A stretch of DNA of 64,000 nucleotides from an uncultured Woeseiaceae bacterium (GTDB taxonomy: Bacteria > Pseudomonadota > Gammaproteobacteria > Steroidobacterales > Woeseiaceae). Below the pieces are notes generated by a model. It worked only from the letters and a program-made list of their open reading frames with translations, did no database searches and had not been told where the DNA came from. The position numbers and the translations under genes are program-made. Shown here in pieces: positions 26,079-34,671 of this stretch (positions within the stretch are counted from its first letter, which is position 1; each line of letters begins with the position of its first letter). The DNA lies in NCBI GenBank assembly GCA_945788625.1, contig CALZMQ010000002.1, positions 1 through 64,000 of the forward strand, written 5' to 3'.

Positions 26079-26658
26079 GCGTCCGCCTGAGTTCGCGCAG
26101 CAGCACCTCGGGATCGGGCCGATCCGAAATATGTTTTGAGAGTTCAGTGAAGCGAATGATCCCGGCCTTGTCGACGACGAGGGCAGTCGGCCAGACGGTA
26201 TCGGCGCCGTATTCCTTGTTGTAATCGCCGGGTACGCCGGACTTTTGCAGCAGGCCTACCTGGTTGGTGACCTCGAGAGCGTCGTCCAGCCAGAAGTCGA
26301 ACTCGACCTCGAAAAACTCCGCGACCCGGCGCGTCGTCTCCAGCGGCTTTGGCGTGACCAGGATCAGCTTGGCACCGAGATCGATGATGTCCTTGTAATA
26401 CTTCGTCAGGTTCTTGACCTGTTTGCTGCAGAACGGGCACCAGTTGCCGCGGACAAACAGCATTACCGTGGGTGAGCCATGTAATTGGGTCGAGCGTACC
26501 GGGTCGCCCTGTTCGTCGATGGCATTAAAATCGGGCAACGGGCTGCCCGGTTTCAGGACTGCCGGCACGCGCCGCAAGCCCCGGCGCGTGATCCACAACC
26601 AGGACCCGATCAGCACGACAGCGACGGCAACGGTAATCGAGAGCAGCGTATTCGACAT
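26068..26658 (-). CDS. Membrane-anchored peroxiredoxin-like thioredoxin-fold protein
   Basis: The start MSNTLLSITVAVAVVLIGSW gives 196 residues with one N-terminal membrane helix. The rest is an AhpC/TSA-type thioredoxin fold: GSPLPDFNAIDEQGDPVRS, then NWCPFCSKQVKNLTKYY with a CxxC pair, and a C-terminal TVWPTALVVDKAGIIRFTEL. The CPFC motif suggests a thiol peroxidase or disulfide-exchange role facing the periplasm, though membrane orientation is inferred. The longer frame upstream to 26820 runs into the next gene's promoter region and is unlikely. Convergent with the DUF2461 gene. Confidence 0.85.
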   Translation of the reverse strand: MSNTLLSITVAVAVVLIGSWLWITRRGLRRVPAVLKPGSPLPDFNAIDEQGDPVRSTQLHGSPTVMLFVRGNWCPFCSKQVKNLTKYYKDIIDLGAKLILVTPKPLETTRRVAEFFEVEFDFWLDDALEVTNQVGLLQKSGVPGDYNKEYGADTVWPTALVVDKAGIIRFTELSKHISDRPDPEVLLRELRRTLKT

Positions 26659-26749
26659 GCGCCCAGTATGGCTCCGCACGGGACGTGGACACAAGGTTGG
26701 ATTTGTGGATACTGAGCCGACCCGCCGGCTGAAACCTGCGAAGACAAGT

Positions 26750-28687
26750 GTGACGAATAATTCAATCATCTGGGCACCCGATGAGTCTCGTGTTTCGGCG
26801 TCCGCCATGCACCGGTTCATGGGCTCGGTCGGAATAGAAGACTACGACGCGATGTATCGCTGGTCGGTCGAGGATGCTCCCGTATTCTGGCAGGCGCTCT
26901 GCGACTTTTGCGACGTGCGCTTCGACACGGCTGCCGATACCGTGCTCGCCAATCCCGACGACATGATGCATGCCGGCTGGTTTGCCGGCAGCCGTCTGAA
27001 CTATGCCGCGCACCTGTTACGCATCGCCGGCGACGGTGATGCGATCGTGTTTCGCGGCGAAAACGGAGTCAGGGTAAGTCTTGGTCATGACGAGCTTCGC
27101 ACTGCAGTGGCGCAGATTGCCGCCGGGCTGCAATTGGCCGGCGTCGGCACAGGCGATCGCGTCGCGGGTTTCCTGCCGAATTGCCCGGAAGCCGTCATTG
27201 CGATGCTCGCGACGGCCAGTCTCGGCGCGGTCTGGTCCTCGTGTTCCCCCGATTTCGGCATCAACGGCGTTGCAGATCGCTTCGGGCAGATCGAACCGAA
27301 AGTGCTGTTTGCATGCAACGGCTACTACTACAACGGCAAGACCTGCGACACGCGCCCGACTGTCGAGGGCGTAGTGCAGAAAATTGCGGGAATCAAACGC
27401 GTCGTCATTGTGCCGTTTGCGAGCGATGTCCCGGGTGAAGTCTCGATCGACGAGGCGGTCCCCTGGAGCGATTTTGCCGTTGTTGGTGCCCTGTACTCGT
27501 ACGTCCCCGTCGATTTCGATCACCCCCTCTACATCATGTATTCCTCCGGGACGACAGGCGTACCGAAGTGCATTGTGCACGGGCATGGCGGCACCTTGCT
27601 GCAACACCTGAAGGAGCACGTGCTGCACACGGATATTGGCAGCGGCGATCGCCTGTTCTATTTCACGACTTGCGGCTGGATGATGTGGAACTGGCTCGTA
27701 AGCGGACTCGCTGCCGGCGCGACGCTGGTGTTGTTCGACGGTTCGCCGTTTTACAGTGACGGCCGCGTGCTGTGGCAACTGGCCGAAGATGAACGAATCA
27801 CGGTTTTCGGAACGAGCGCAAAATACATTGCAGCGCTGCAAAAAGCCGGCATTCGCCCGAAGGACGAGTTCTCGCTGCCGGACCTGCGAGCCGTGTTATC
27901 GACCGGCTCGCCACTCGCCGCGGAGAGTTTCGACTATGTCTACGATGCGATAGGCGACGACCTGCAGCTGGCGTCGATTTCCGGAGGCACGGACATTCTG
28001 AGTTGTTTTGCGCTCGGCAATCCGGCACTCCCGGTGCGGCGCGGTGAGCTGCAATGCCGCGGTCTCGGCATGGCCGTGGAGGTTTTTGACGAATACGGTA
28101 ATCCGGTTGTCGCGCAGCATGGCGAACTCGTGTGCACGAAACCGTTTCCGTCGGCGCCAGTCGGGTTCTGGAACGATCCCGACGACGCACGTTACCGTGC
28201 CGCCTACTTCGAGCGCTTCCCCGGTATCTGGGCGCATGGCGACTTTGCGGAGCTGACCAGAAGTGGCGGCATGGTCATTCACGGCCGTTCCGACTCCGTC
28301 CTGAATCCGGGAGGAGTTCGAATTGGCACCGCCGAAATCTATCGGCAGGTCGAAAAACTGGACGAGGTCGTCGAGAGCATCGCAATAGGCCAGAACTGGC
28401 AAGACGATGTGCGCGTGGTTTTGTTCGTGGTATTGCGGGACGACGTCGTACTCGATGAGCGATTGCAGCAGCGCATACGGACCGTCATTCGGGAAAACAC
28501 GACGCCGCGACACGTGCCCGCAAAGATAATCGCCGTCGCTGAGATTCCTCGAACCAGGAGCGGTAAGATCGTCGAACTGGCCGTACGCTCTGTGGTGCAC
28601 GGGGAGACCGTAAAAAACACCGGGGCGCTGGCCAATCCCGAGGCACTCGTGCATTTTGCCAACATTGAAGAACTGACTACGGAATGA
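26750..28687 (+). CDS. Acetoacetate--CoA ligase (acetoacetyl-CoA synthetase)
   Basis: The GTG at 26750 gives 645 residues, the usual length, and places IIWAPDESRVSASAMHRFMG where the family's WxP motif belongs; a GTG at 26705 is an alternative. The adenylate-forming core has YSSGTTGVPKCIVHGHGG (P-loop), FTTCGWMMWNW, ISGGTDILSCF and HGRSDSVLNPGGVRIGTAEI, with the catalytic lysine region RTRSGKIVELAVR near the end. It activates acetoacetate with ATP and CoA. It is followed 22 bases later by glpK on the same strand. A link to ketone-body or polyhydroxybutyrate metabolism is plausible but not shown here. Confidence 0.93.
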   Translation: MTNNSIIWAPDESRVSASAMHRFMGSVGIEDYDAMYRWSVEDAPVFWQALCDFCDVRFDTAADTVLANPDDMMHAGWFAGSRLNYAAHLLRIAGDGDAIVFRGENGVRVSLGHDELRTAVAQIAAGLQLAGVGTGDRVAGFLPNCPEAVIAMLATASLGAVWSSCSPDFGINGVADRFGQIEPKVLFACNGYYYNGKTCDTRPTVEGVVQKIAGIKRVVIVPFASDVPGEVSIDEAVPWSDFAVVGALYSYVPVDFDHPLYIMYSSGTTGVPKCIVHGHGGTLLQHLKEHVLHTDIGSGDRLFYFTTCGWMMWNWLVSGLAAGATLVLFDGSPFYSDGRVLWQLAEDERITVFGTSAKYIAALQKAGIRPKDEFSLPDLRAVLSTGSPLAAESFDYVYDAIGDDLQLASISGGTDILSCFALGNPALPVRRGELQCRGLGMAVEVFDEYGNPVVAQHGELVCTKPFPSAPVGFWNDPDDARYRAAYFERFPGIWAHGDFAELTRSGGMVIHGRSDSVLNPGGVRIGTAEIYRQVEKLDEVVESIAIGQNWQDDVRVVLFVVLRDDVVLDERLQQRIRTVIRENTTPRHVPAKIIAVAEIPRTRSGKIVELAVRSVVHGETVKNTGALANPEALVHFANIEELTTE

Positions 28688-28709
28688 CAAGCAGCGTGGG
28701 TGAATCCGC

Positions 28710-30200
28710 ATGAAAGGTGCAAAGTATCTTCTCGCAATAGACCAGGGAACCAGTAGCAGCCGCACGGTCATCTACGATCACGACGCACGCGTCGTGACGA
28801 GTTCGCAGCGGGAGTTCGAACAGATCTACCCGCAGCCAGGATGGGTCGAGCACGACCCCGAGGCCATCTGGGAGTCGGTAACGGCCGTCACCCGGGACGC
28901 GATGCGCAAATCCGGCGCGACCGCTGCCGACGTGTCTGCCATCGGCATCACGAATCAGCGCGAGACAACTGTCTTGTGGGACCGCGATTCCGGCGCGTGC
29001 GTCTACAACGCAATTGTCTGGCAGGACCGCCGCACCGCCGAGTATTGCCAGTCATTGAAGAACGACGGCCGCGAGGCAGCCGTGACGGAAAAGACCGGTT
29101 TGCGCCTGGACCCGTATTTCTCGGCGACCAAGATCGCGTGGATTCTCGATAACGTCCACGGTGTTCGTGAACGCGCCGAGGCAGGCAAACTTGCCTTCGG
29201 TACGATCGACAGCTTCCTGTTATGGCGCCTCACGGGCGGCCGTGTGCACGCGACCGACGCGAGCAATGCATCACGTACGCTGCTCTTCAATATTCACACG
29301 CAGGAGTGGGACGCCGACCTGCTGGATCTGTTCTCGATACCTGCGTCACTGCTCCCTGACGTCCGTGACTGTGCAGCGGATTTCGGTGCCGCCCGCGGTG
29401 AGTTCCTGGGTGGCGAGGTGCCCATTCGTGGCGTTGCCGGCGATCAGCAGGCAGCCCTGATCGGGCAGGCCGGGTTTTCGGACGGTATGACCAAGAGCAC
29501 CTATGGCACAGGTTGCTTCGTAATTGCGAACACGGGCGCCAAAGCGCTGCACTCCGACAATCACTTACTTACGACCGTCGCAATGCGCATCGATGGTGCC
29601 GTCACCTACGGTCTGGAGGGGAGCGTCTTTGTCGCCGGGTCGGCCATGCAGTGGTTGCGTGACGAGCTGCGGATCATCGATTCCGCGCCCGAGACGGAAC
29701 AGATCGCGACACGCACCGGCGTCGTCGAAGACGTCCATGTCGTGCCCGCGTTTGCCGGTCTGGGGGCCCCTCACTGGGACCCGGATGCGCGAGGCGCGAT
29801 TCTCGGGCTGACGCGCGGCAGCGGCCGGGACGAAGTAGTCACCGCGACGCTGCAATCGGTCGCCTACCAGACCCGTGACCTGATCGATGCGATGTCCGAA
29901 GACGGTATCAGGCCGAGCGTCATCCGCGTCGACGGCGGCATGGTCGCCAACGACTGGTTCCTGCAATTCCTGGCCGACGTTCTCGATATTGTCGTAGAGC
30001 GGCCCGTCAACGTCGAGTCGACGGTGCTCGGCGCGGCCTGCCTTGCCGGGTATGGCGCAGGCGTCGTGAACTCGGTGCAGGATCTGTCGTCGTTGTGGCA
30101 ACTCGATCGCTCGTTCGAGCCAGCCATGGACAGGCCCCATCGCGAGCGCTTGCTGCGCGGCTGGCAGGATGCCGTCAATCGCGTGCGGGCCGCTGGCTAG
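28710..30200 (+). CDS. glpK: Glycerol kinase
   Basis: A 496-residue FGGY kinase, matching GlpK length. Landmarks are LAIDQGTSSSRTVIYDHD at the N-terminus, AIGITNQRETTVLWDR, YNAIVWQDRRTAEYC, GVAGDQQAALIGQAGF, KSTYGTGCFVIANTG, GLGAPHWDPDARGAI and IRVDGGMVANDWFLQFLAD. It phosphorylates glycerol to glycerol 3-phosphate with ATP. The matching GlpD dehydrogenase gene is in this window at 53787-55379 but in a different operon. The next gene, a protein kinase, starts only four bases after its stop. Confidence 0.97.
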   Translation: MKGAKYLLAIDQGTSSSRTVIYDHDARVVTSSQREFEQIYPQPGWVEHDPEAIWESVTAVTRDAMRKSGATAADVSAIGITNQRETTVLWDRDSGACVYNAIVWQDRRTAEYCQSLKNDGREAAVTEKTGLRLDPYFSATKIAWILDNVHGVRERAEAGKLAFGTIDSFLLWRLTGGRVHATDASNASRTLLFNIHTQEWDADLLDLFSIPASLLPDVRDCAADFGAARGEFLGGEVPIRGVAGDQQAALIGQAGFSDGMTKSTYGTGCFVIANTGAKALHSDNHLLTTVAMRIDGAVTYGLEGSVFVAGSAMQWLRDELRIIDSAPETEQIATRTGVVEDVHVVPAFAGLGAPHWDPDARGAILGLTRGSGRDEVVTATLQSVAYQTRDLIDAMSEDGIRPSVIRVDGGMVANDWFLQFLADVLDIVVERPVNVESTVLGAACLAGYGAGVVNSVQDLSSLWQLDRSFEPAMDRPHRERLLRGWQDAVNRVRAAG

Positions 30201-30204
30201 GCCA

Positions 30205-31491
30205 ATGCTCCGTGCCCGACAGAAAATCGGCAAGTACCGGATCCTGGGGCGCATTGCGTCCGGGCCGCTGGCCAACGTCTATCGCGCCTACGATTCAATA
30301 CAGAAAATCAAGGTCGCGCTGAAGATACCGATCAGGGACCGAAACACAGGGGACGAGGAGTTCCTGCACGAGGTCCGCGTCGCAACGAAGCTCAAGCATC
30401 CCAATATCCTTTCTGTGCTCAATGCGAGCTATATCGACAACAATTTCGTTATCGCGATGGAACTCGGCGAGGAATCGCTGGCGAATCGCATCGAACGCCG
30501 GACCTCGCCGGCCCGGGCGCTGGATCTTGCCAGCCAGGGCCTGGCCGCGCTGGCCCATGCGCACGAGCACAAGATCATTCACTGCGACATCAAGCCCGAG
30601 AATTTCATCCTGTTCAAAGGCGATCAACTCAAGCTCGGAGATTTCGGCTTTGCAAAACTCAGCCTGCGCACGCTCAAGGCTTCCGGGTCCGGGACGATCG
30701 ATTACATTGCTCCGGAACAGGCCATGGGACGGCCGAAGTTCCAGTCGGACGTGTTTTCGATGGGCCTGGTGCTGTACCGTCTGTTTTCCGGCACTTTGCC
30801 GGAATGGCCCTTCGATTGGCCGCTGCCGGGCGACGACAGGCTCAAGTCGCGGATTCGACCGGAGCTGATCGACATCCTCAAGAAAGCCATCCAGCTCGAC
30901 CCGGGCAAGCGCTACCGCGACGCGGTGCAGATGCAGGCGGATTTCGCTCGCTCGCAAAGCCATGCGCGAAAACAGAAACGACCCAGGGCAAAGAACGGCA
31001 GCCAGCGAGGCACGTCCTGGCGGCAGATGCAGTGGCGCCAGTTTCAGCGGCAGTTCAAGCAGCAATTGCAGACGGACTATCACTGCCGCCGATGCGAGGG
31101 GCCCGTGTCCGAGAGCATGCAGGCCTGTCCCTGGTGCGGCTTCGACAATCCGGCGCGTGGTTCGGAGTCGAAGATGCCGTCCAGCTGTCCGCGCTGCGAG
31201 CGCGGCGCCAAAAATGACTGGGATTACTGCGCCTGGTGCTACGGGCCCGGTTTCGTCGAGGAGTCGACGCGACACTATCCGGACAAGCGCTACGTCGCCC
31301 GCTGTGCGAACAAGCGCTGCCGCGGCCCCATGATGCCGTTCATGCGTTATTGCCCCTGGTGTCGTTTGAAGGTGCGGCGGCCGTGGAAACTGAAGGGCAG
31401 CAAACACTCCTGCAAGGCTTGCAACTGGGGCATTGCGCGGGATTTCTGGAATTTCTGCGCCTGGTGCCGCGAACCCGTGCGGCGGAACTGA
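30205..31491 (+). CDS. Ser/Thr protein kinase with four C-terminal zinc ribbons
   Basis: The start MLRARQKIGKYRILGRIA is five bases after the glpK stop and gives 428 residues. Residues 1-255 are a Hanks-type kinase domain: Lys40 in VALKIPI, IIHCDIKPEN with Asp128, LGDFGFAK at ~144-151, and GTIDYIAPEQAMG. All key residues are intact. Residues ~295-428 carry eight cysteine knuckles (CRRC, CPWC, CPRC, CAWC, CANKRC, CPWC, CKAC, CAWC), giving four zinc ribbons with a repeated C-x-W-C hand. There is no membrane helix. It opens the 30.2-45.0 kb cluster together with a PP2C phosphatase gene 17 bases downstream. Confidence 0.92.
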   Translation: MLRARQKIGKYRILGRIASGPLANVYRAYDSIQKIKVALKIPIRDRNTGDEEFLHEVRVATKLKHPNILSVLNASYIDNNFVIAMELGEESLANRIERRTSPARALDLASQGLAALAHAHEHKIIHCDIKPENFILFKGDQLKLGDFGFAKLSLRTLKASGSGTIDYIAPEQAMGRPKFQSDVFSMGLVLYRLFSGTLPEWPFDWPLPGDDRLKSRIRPELIDILKKAIQLDPGKRYRDAVQMQADFARSQSHARKQKRPRAKNGSQRGTSWRQMQWRQFQRQFKQQLQTDYHCRRCEGPVSESMQACPWCGFDNPARGSESKMPSSCPRCERGAKNDWDYCAWCYGPGFVEESTRHYPDKRYVARCANKRCRGPMMPFMRYCPWCRLKVRRPWKLKGSKHSCKACNWGIARDFWNFCAWCREPVRRN

Positions 31492-31508
31492 ATAGGAGGT
31501 TGCCGTCG

Positions 31509-32342
31509 ATGTCCGAGTCACTTGAGGAAATACTGCTGTTGGACGGGGCCACCGAGCCGCAGCAGGTGGAGGCGCAAGTGGCCGGCGGTACTGCCGTCGC
31601 CTACACCTGCCGGGATCCCGGCAAGGACACGGAGAACGAGGATTCGGTCGCTATCATCCCCTACGGGCCTGGTGCGGCGGTCCTCGTCGTTGCCGACGGC
31701 GCCGGTGGATTGCCCGCCGGCAAGCGCGCTTCGCTGACGGCGATAACGACACTTGCCGAGTCGCTGCATGCGGCCATGGACAAGACGATGTTGTTGCGCA
31801 CGGCCATTCTGAACGGTATCGAGGCGGCCAACGACGCCGTATTGCAGCTGGCCAACGGCTCGGCGACGACGATGACGGTCATTACCATCGAGGGGCTGCT
31901 TGCGCGTTCCTACCAGATTGGCGATTCGGAGGCGATGATCGTCGGGCAACGCGGGCTGATCAAACTGCAGACAACGGCACATTCACCGACCGGATTTGCG
32001 GTGGAGGCCGGTTTCCTGGACGAACGCGAAGCGCTGCATCACGAGGAACGGCACCTGGTGTCGAATTTCATGGGCACCGCGGACATGCGTATCGACGTCG
32101 GTGCCATGGTGACGCTCAATCCCCGGGACACGGTGCTGCTGGCGAGCGACGGTCTGATGGACAATGTACACCTCGACGAGATTATCGAGTGCGTGCGCAA
32201 GGGCCCGCTCACGGATGCGGCGCAGTGCGCCGTGGCGCTCGCCGATCAACGAATGCGTGGTCTCGGCGACGGCCAACCCAGTAAACCGGACGATCTATCG
32301 CTGATCCTCTTCAGGAAACCGGAGCGCCCGCCGACACAATGA
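31509..32342 (+). CDS. PP2C-family Ser/Thr phosphatase
   Basis: The ATG at 31509 follows an AGGAGG ribosome site and gives 277 residues. PP2C/PPM motifs are visible: DTENEDSVAII, LVVADGAGGLPAGKRAS (metal-binding DGAGG), ARSYQIGDSEAMIV, DTVLLASDGLMDNV (DG metal site) and KPDDLSLILFR at the end. It removes phosphate from Ser/Thr residues in a metal-dependent way. Adjacent to one kinase and in the same cluster as a second, it most likely reverses their phosphorylation of cluster proteins. Cytoplasmic. The reading frame upstream of 31509 overlaps the kinase gene and is not used. Confidence 0.93.
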   Translation: MSESLEEILLLDGATEPQQVEAQVAGGTAVAYTCRDPGKDTENEDSVAIIPYGPGAAVLVVADGAGGLPAGKRASLTAITTLAESLHAAMDKTMLLRTAILNGIEAANDAVLQLANGSATTMTVITIEGLLARSYQIGDSEAMIVGQRGLIKLQTTAHSPTGFAVEAGFLDEREALHHEERHLVSNFMGTADMRIDVGAMVTLNPRDTVLLASDGLMDNVHLDEIIECVRKGPLTDAAQCAVALADQRMRGLGDGQPSKPDDLSLILFRKPERPPTQ

Positions 32343-32493
32343 TATGTAAGGTGTTACGGTTGATTGCGTAAAAGGGGCGTATTATCGTCGGGGTACGGAA
32401 CCCCGGGCTGGATTAGTGCTCAAACCAAAGAATAGGTGGCGAATGCCGTCTGTTTTCGCCGTCGCCCCATCTCGATACGAGAGGCTCAAGACA

Positions 32494-33399
32494 ATGAAGC
32501 AAATCCCCGCAAAACTGCGCAGCACGCCCATTTTCAGGTCCGCAATCGTCGCCGTGGCGACCACCGTCATCATGGCCGGATGTGCCTCGTCCGGTGTGGG
32601 CAGCGGCAGTGGCGGCGGCTCCGGCGGTGGCATTAGCCTGCCCGGCGGAGGGGGAATCAGTCTCCCCGGTGGCGGTGGCGGCATGCCAGGCGGTTCCTCG
32701 GGCGGCGGAATGCCCGGCGGCTCTTCCGGCGGCGGAATGCCCGGTGGCTCTTCCGGCGGCGGTATGCCCGGTGGCTCTTCCGGCGGCGGCATGCCGGACG
32801 GCTCTTCTGGCGGCGGCGCTTCCGGAGGCTCCTCCGGCGACGGCGCTGGCGGCTCCGGGGGCATGGAGAGTGTGCAGATTCCGGGTGGCGGTGCCGATGG
32901 TTCCGGTAATTGCAGTGACGGCGGCGTGATGGGCGGCGGCATCGGTGGCGGCATGGGTTGCAGTGACCCGGAGCGCGCCGAGCAGCTCGGCAAGGAACTG
33001 GATGGATCCGTTGGCGACTTCGACGAGGTCCTGATGGAAGAACAACGCGAGATCGAGACCGTCGGCCGTAACACGGAAGGCTACGGCAGCGGCGGCAGCG
33101 GCGGCTCCGGTGGCGGCATCAGCCTGGGCGAGCAGGCAGCCGGCGCGATGTCGGAGGGTGGCGCAGGTGGCGGTGCTTCGGGCGGTGGCGGCGGTGGCGG
33201 TGGTGCTGCCGGCGCAAGGAACGATCCGCTTGCCGGCATGAGTGAGAGCGAGATCGAAAAACGCACGCCGGACGACATATCCGTAATGATCGACGACGAC
33301 ATCGTTGCCAAGCAGCTTCGCGAAGCGGCCCTGGCCGAAGAGGACCCGGAACTGCGCGAGCGCCTTTGGGAGGAATACCGCAAGTACAAGGGAATGTAA
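32494..33399 (+). CDS. Glycine-rich lipoprotein with tandem repeats
   Basis: The start MKQIPAKLRSTPIFRS gives 301 residues with a lipobox (TTVIMAGCASS) at about residues 23-33, so the mature protein is lipid-anchored, probably in the outer membrane. A long glycine/serine-rich region follows, including six 9-residue repeats of the type GGGMPGGSS (encoded at 32674-32835). A second Gly-rich part lies near residues 195-245. The C-terminal ~55 residues are normal, charged and helical (EIEKRTPDDISVMID, ERLWEEYRKYKGM). The low-complexity part may be a flexible spacer. It belongs to the kinase/TolQ/vWA cluster. No known family is recognised. Confidence 0.75.
   Translation: MKQIPAKLRSTPIFRSAIVAVATTVIMAGCASSGVGSGSGGGSGGGISLPGGGGISLPGGGGGMPGGSSGGGMPGGSSGGGMPGGSSGGGMPGGSSGGGMPDGSSGGGASGGSSGDGAGGSGGMESVQIPGGGADGSGNCSDGGVMGGGIGGGMGCSDPERAEQLGKELDGSVGDFDEVLMEEQREIETVGRNTEGYGSGGSGGSGGGISLGEQAAGAMSEGGAGGGASGGGGGGGGAAGARNDPLAGMSESEIEKRTPDDISVMIDDDIVAKQLREAALAEEDPELRERLWEEYRKYKGM
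32674..32835 (+). repeat. Six 27-bp tandem repeats in a coding region
   Basis: Six in-frame 27-base units (32674, 32701, 32728, 32755, 32782, 32809) each encode GGGMPGGSS or a variant (GGGMPDGSS, GGGASGGSS). Units 2-4 are almost identical. Such repeats can change copy number between strains and so lengthen or shorten the lipoprotein's flexible arm. Confidence 0.92.
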
Positions 33400-33408
33400 G
33401 AGGACGCG

Positions 33409-34644
33409 ATGCGAAGGATTCTGCTACTGCTTGGAACGGTTTGCCTGACGGCCGCGGGCTGCTCGGTGAAAGAGGTGGTTGTCGCCGAGGAGACAAAACT
33501 TCTCGTGGCGGAGTCGCCGGTGGAAGAGGCGATGTTGCTTGACGTCGGCATTGTGGAATTCGGCGACGGAATTCCAGAGAAAAACGACCCGGAGAAATCC
33601 GGGGTATTCGAAGACATACGCAAGGCCGAAACGAAGTACCTTGCCTACCACCTGAAAACGACGCTGCAAGGAACCGGCCACTGGGGAGCGGTACGCGTCA
33701 TCCCGTCCCGCGCTGCGTTCACAGACGTCATCATCAGCGGTGAAATCGACAAGTCGGATGGCGAGTTCATCGTACTGAACATCTCGGTCGACGATGCCGC
33801 GGGTCGTCACTGGTTCGACAAGGAATACGAGGCGCAAACCGGCATGACGTCCTATTCCGAGCGCCGCGACAGGCGTCGCGACCCTTATCAGAAGGTGTTC
33901 AACGATATCGCCAATGACCTGCAATCTTTCGTGGCGCAGTTGCCGGCCAGGCAGTTGCAACAGACGCGGCAGATATCCGAATTGCAGTTTTTCGCGGACA
34001 TGTCGCCACTCGCCTACGGTCAGCACCTGCAGGAAGGGCAGGACGGTCTCGTCGATATCGTTCGCTTGCCGGCTGAAAGCGACCCGGCCGTTGTACGCCT
34101 GCGGCAGATACGCGAGCGCGATCGGCTCGTCGTCGACACGCTCAACGAGCACTACGCGAACTTCTACTACGGCATCTCGATTCCCTATCGCAGCTGGCGC
34201 AAAAATGCGCGCCAGGAGACCATCAACTTCCGCGAGGTCAAGCGATCTGCTCGCATGCAGGCCCTGTTCGGCGTCGTGGTACTGGCTGGTTCGCTGGCCA
34301 TCGATACACAGAGCTCCGGCAGCAGAACGACGCGCGGAATCAACCGCGGCTTGCAGAACCTGGGAATTTCCGAGGGTGCAAATCGCATCATCGGCGCGCT
34401 GCGCCGGCGCGGTGACGCAAACCTGCATCTTGACGCTATCGCCGAATTATCCGAATCGTTCGGAGCCGAGGCAGCGCCGATGATCGTCAACGTCGAGGGG
34501 CAGGAGCGACGCCTTACGGGCACTGCCGCGGCGCAGTACGAAAGCTGGCGCAACCTCCTCAAGGAGATCTACGAGGCCGAGACGGGTTTTACCCAGGCCA
34601 TCGAAGTAGGCGCGCCGGTTCGTGCGCCTGAAGCTACACTATAA
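33409..34644 (+). CDS. Uncharacterised lipoprotein of the kinase/TolQ/vWA cluster
   Basis: A 411-residue protein starting MRRILLLLGTVCLTAAGCS with a clear lipobox cysteine. The N-terminal part (LLDVGIVEFGDGIPEKND) and the segment ETKYLAYHLKTTLQGTGHWG resemble TolB/GNA1162-like periplasmic strand-helix folds. A hydrophobic stretch at about 285-300 (ALFGVVVLAGSLAID) is unusual for a lipoprotein and could insert into a membrane. The C-terminal third is helical. It lies 10 bases after the glycine-rich lipoprotein gene, so the two are translationally close. Likely an outer-membrane-linked structural part; function is inferred from context only. Confidence 0.75.
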   Translation: MRRILLLLGTVCLTAAGCSVKEVVVAEETKLLVAESPVEEAMLLDVGIVEFGDGIPEKNDPEKSGVFEDIRKAETKYLAYHLKTTLQGTGHWGAVRVIPSRAAFTDVIISGEIDKSDGEFIVLNISVDDAAGRHWFDKEYEAQTGMTSYSERRDRRRDPYQKVFNDIANDLQSFVAQLPARQLQQTRQISELQFFADMSPLAYGQHLQEGQDGLVDIVRLPAESDPAVVRLRQIRERDRLVVDTLNEHYANFYYGISIPYRSWRKNARQETINFREVKRSARMQALFGVVVLAGSLAIDTQSSGSRTTRGINRGLQNLGISEGANRIIGALRRRGDANLHLDAIAELSESFGAEAAPMIVNVEGQERRLTGTAAAQYESWRNLLKEIYEAETGFTQAIEVGAPVRAPEATL

Positions 34645-34671
34645 GAGTGGGCGGAAACTTATCGGCGCGAG

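Noticed and set aside
26414..26749. An upstream extension of the acetoacetyl-CoA synthetase frame that gives a 757-residue protein
   Set aside because: The extra N-terminus overlaps the peroxiredoxin gene on the other strand and has no family similarity; the start at 26750 puts the WxP motif in its usual place.
32674..32835. Tandem repeats that could be mistaken for a CRISPR array
   Set aside because: The units are contiguous 27-bp codon-phase repeats with no spacers, and they encode the GGGMPGGSS repeat.
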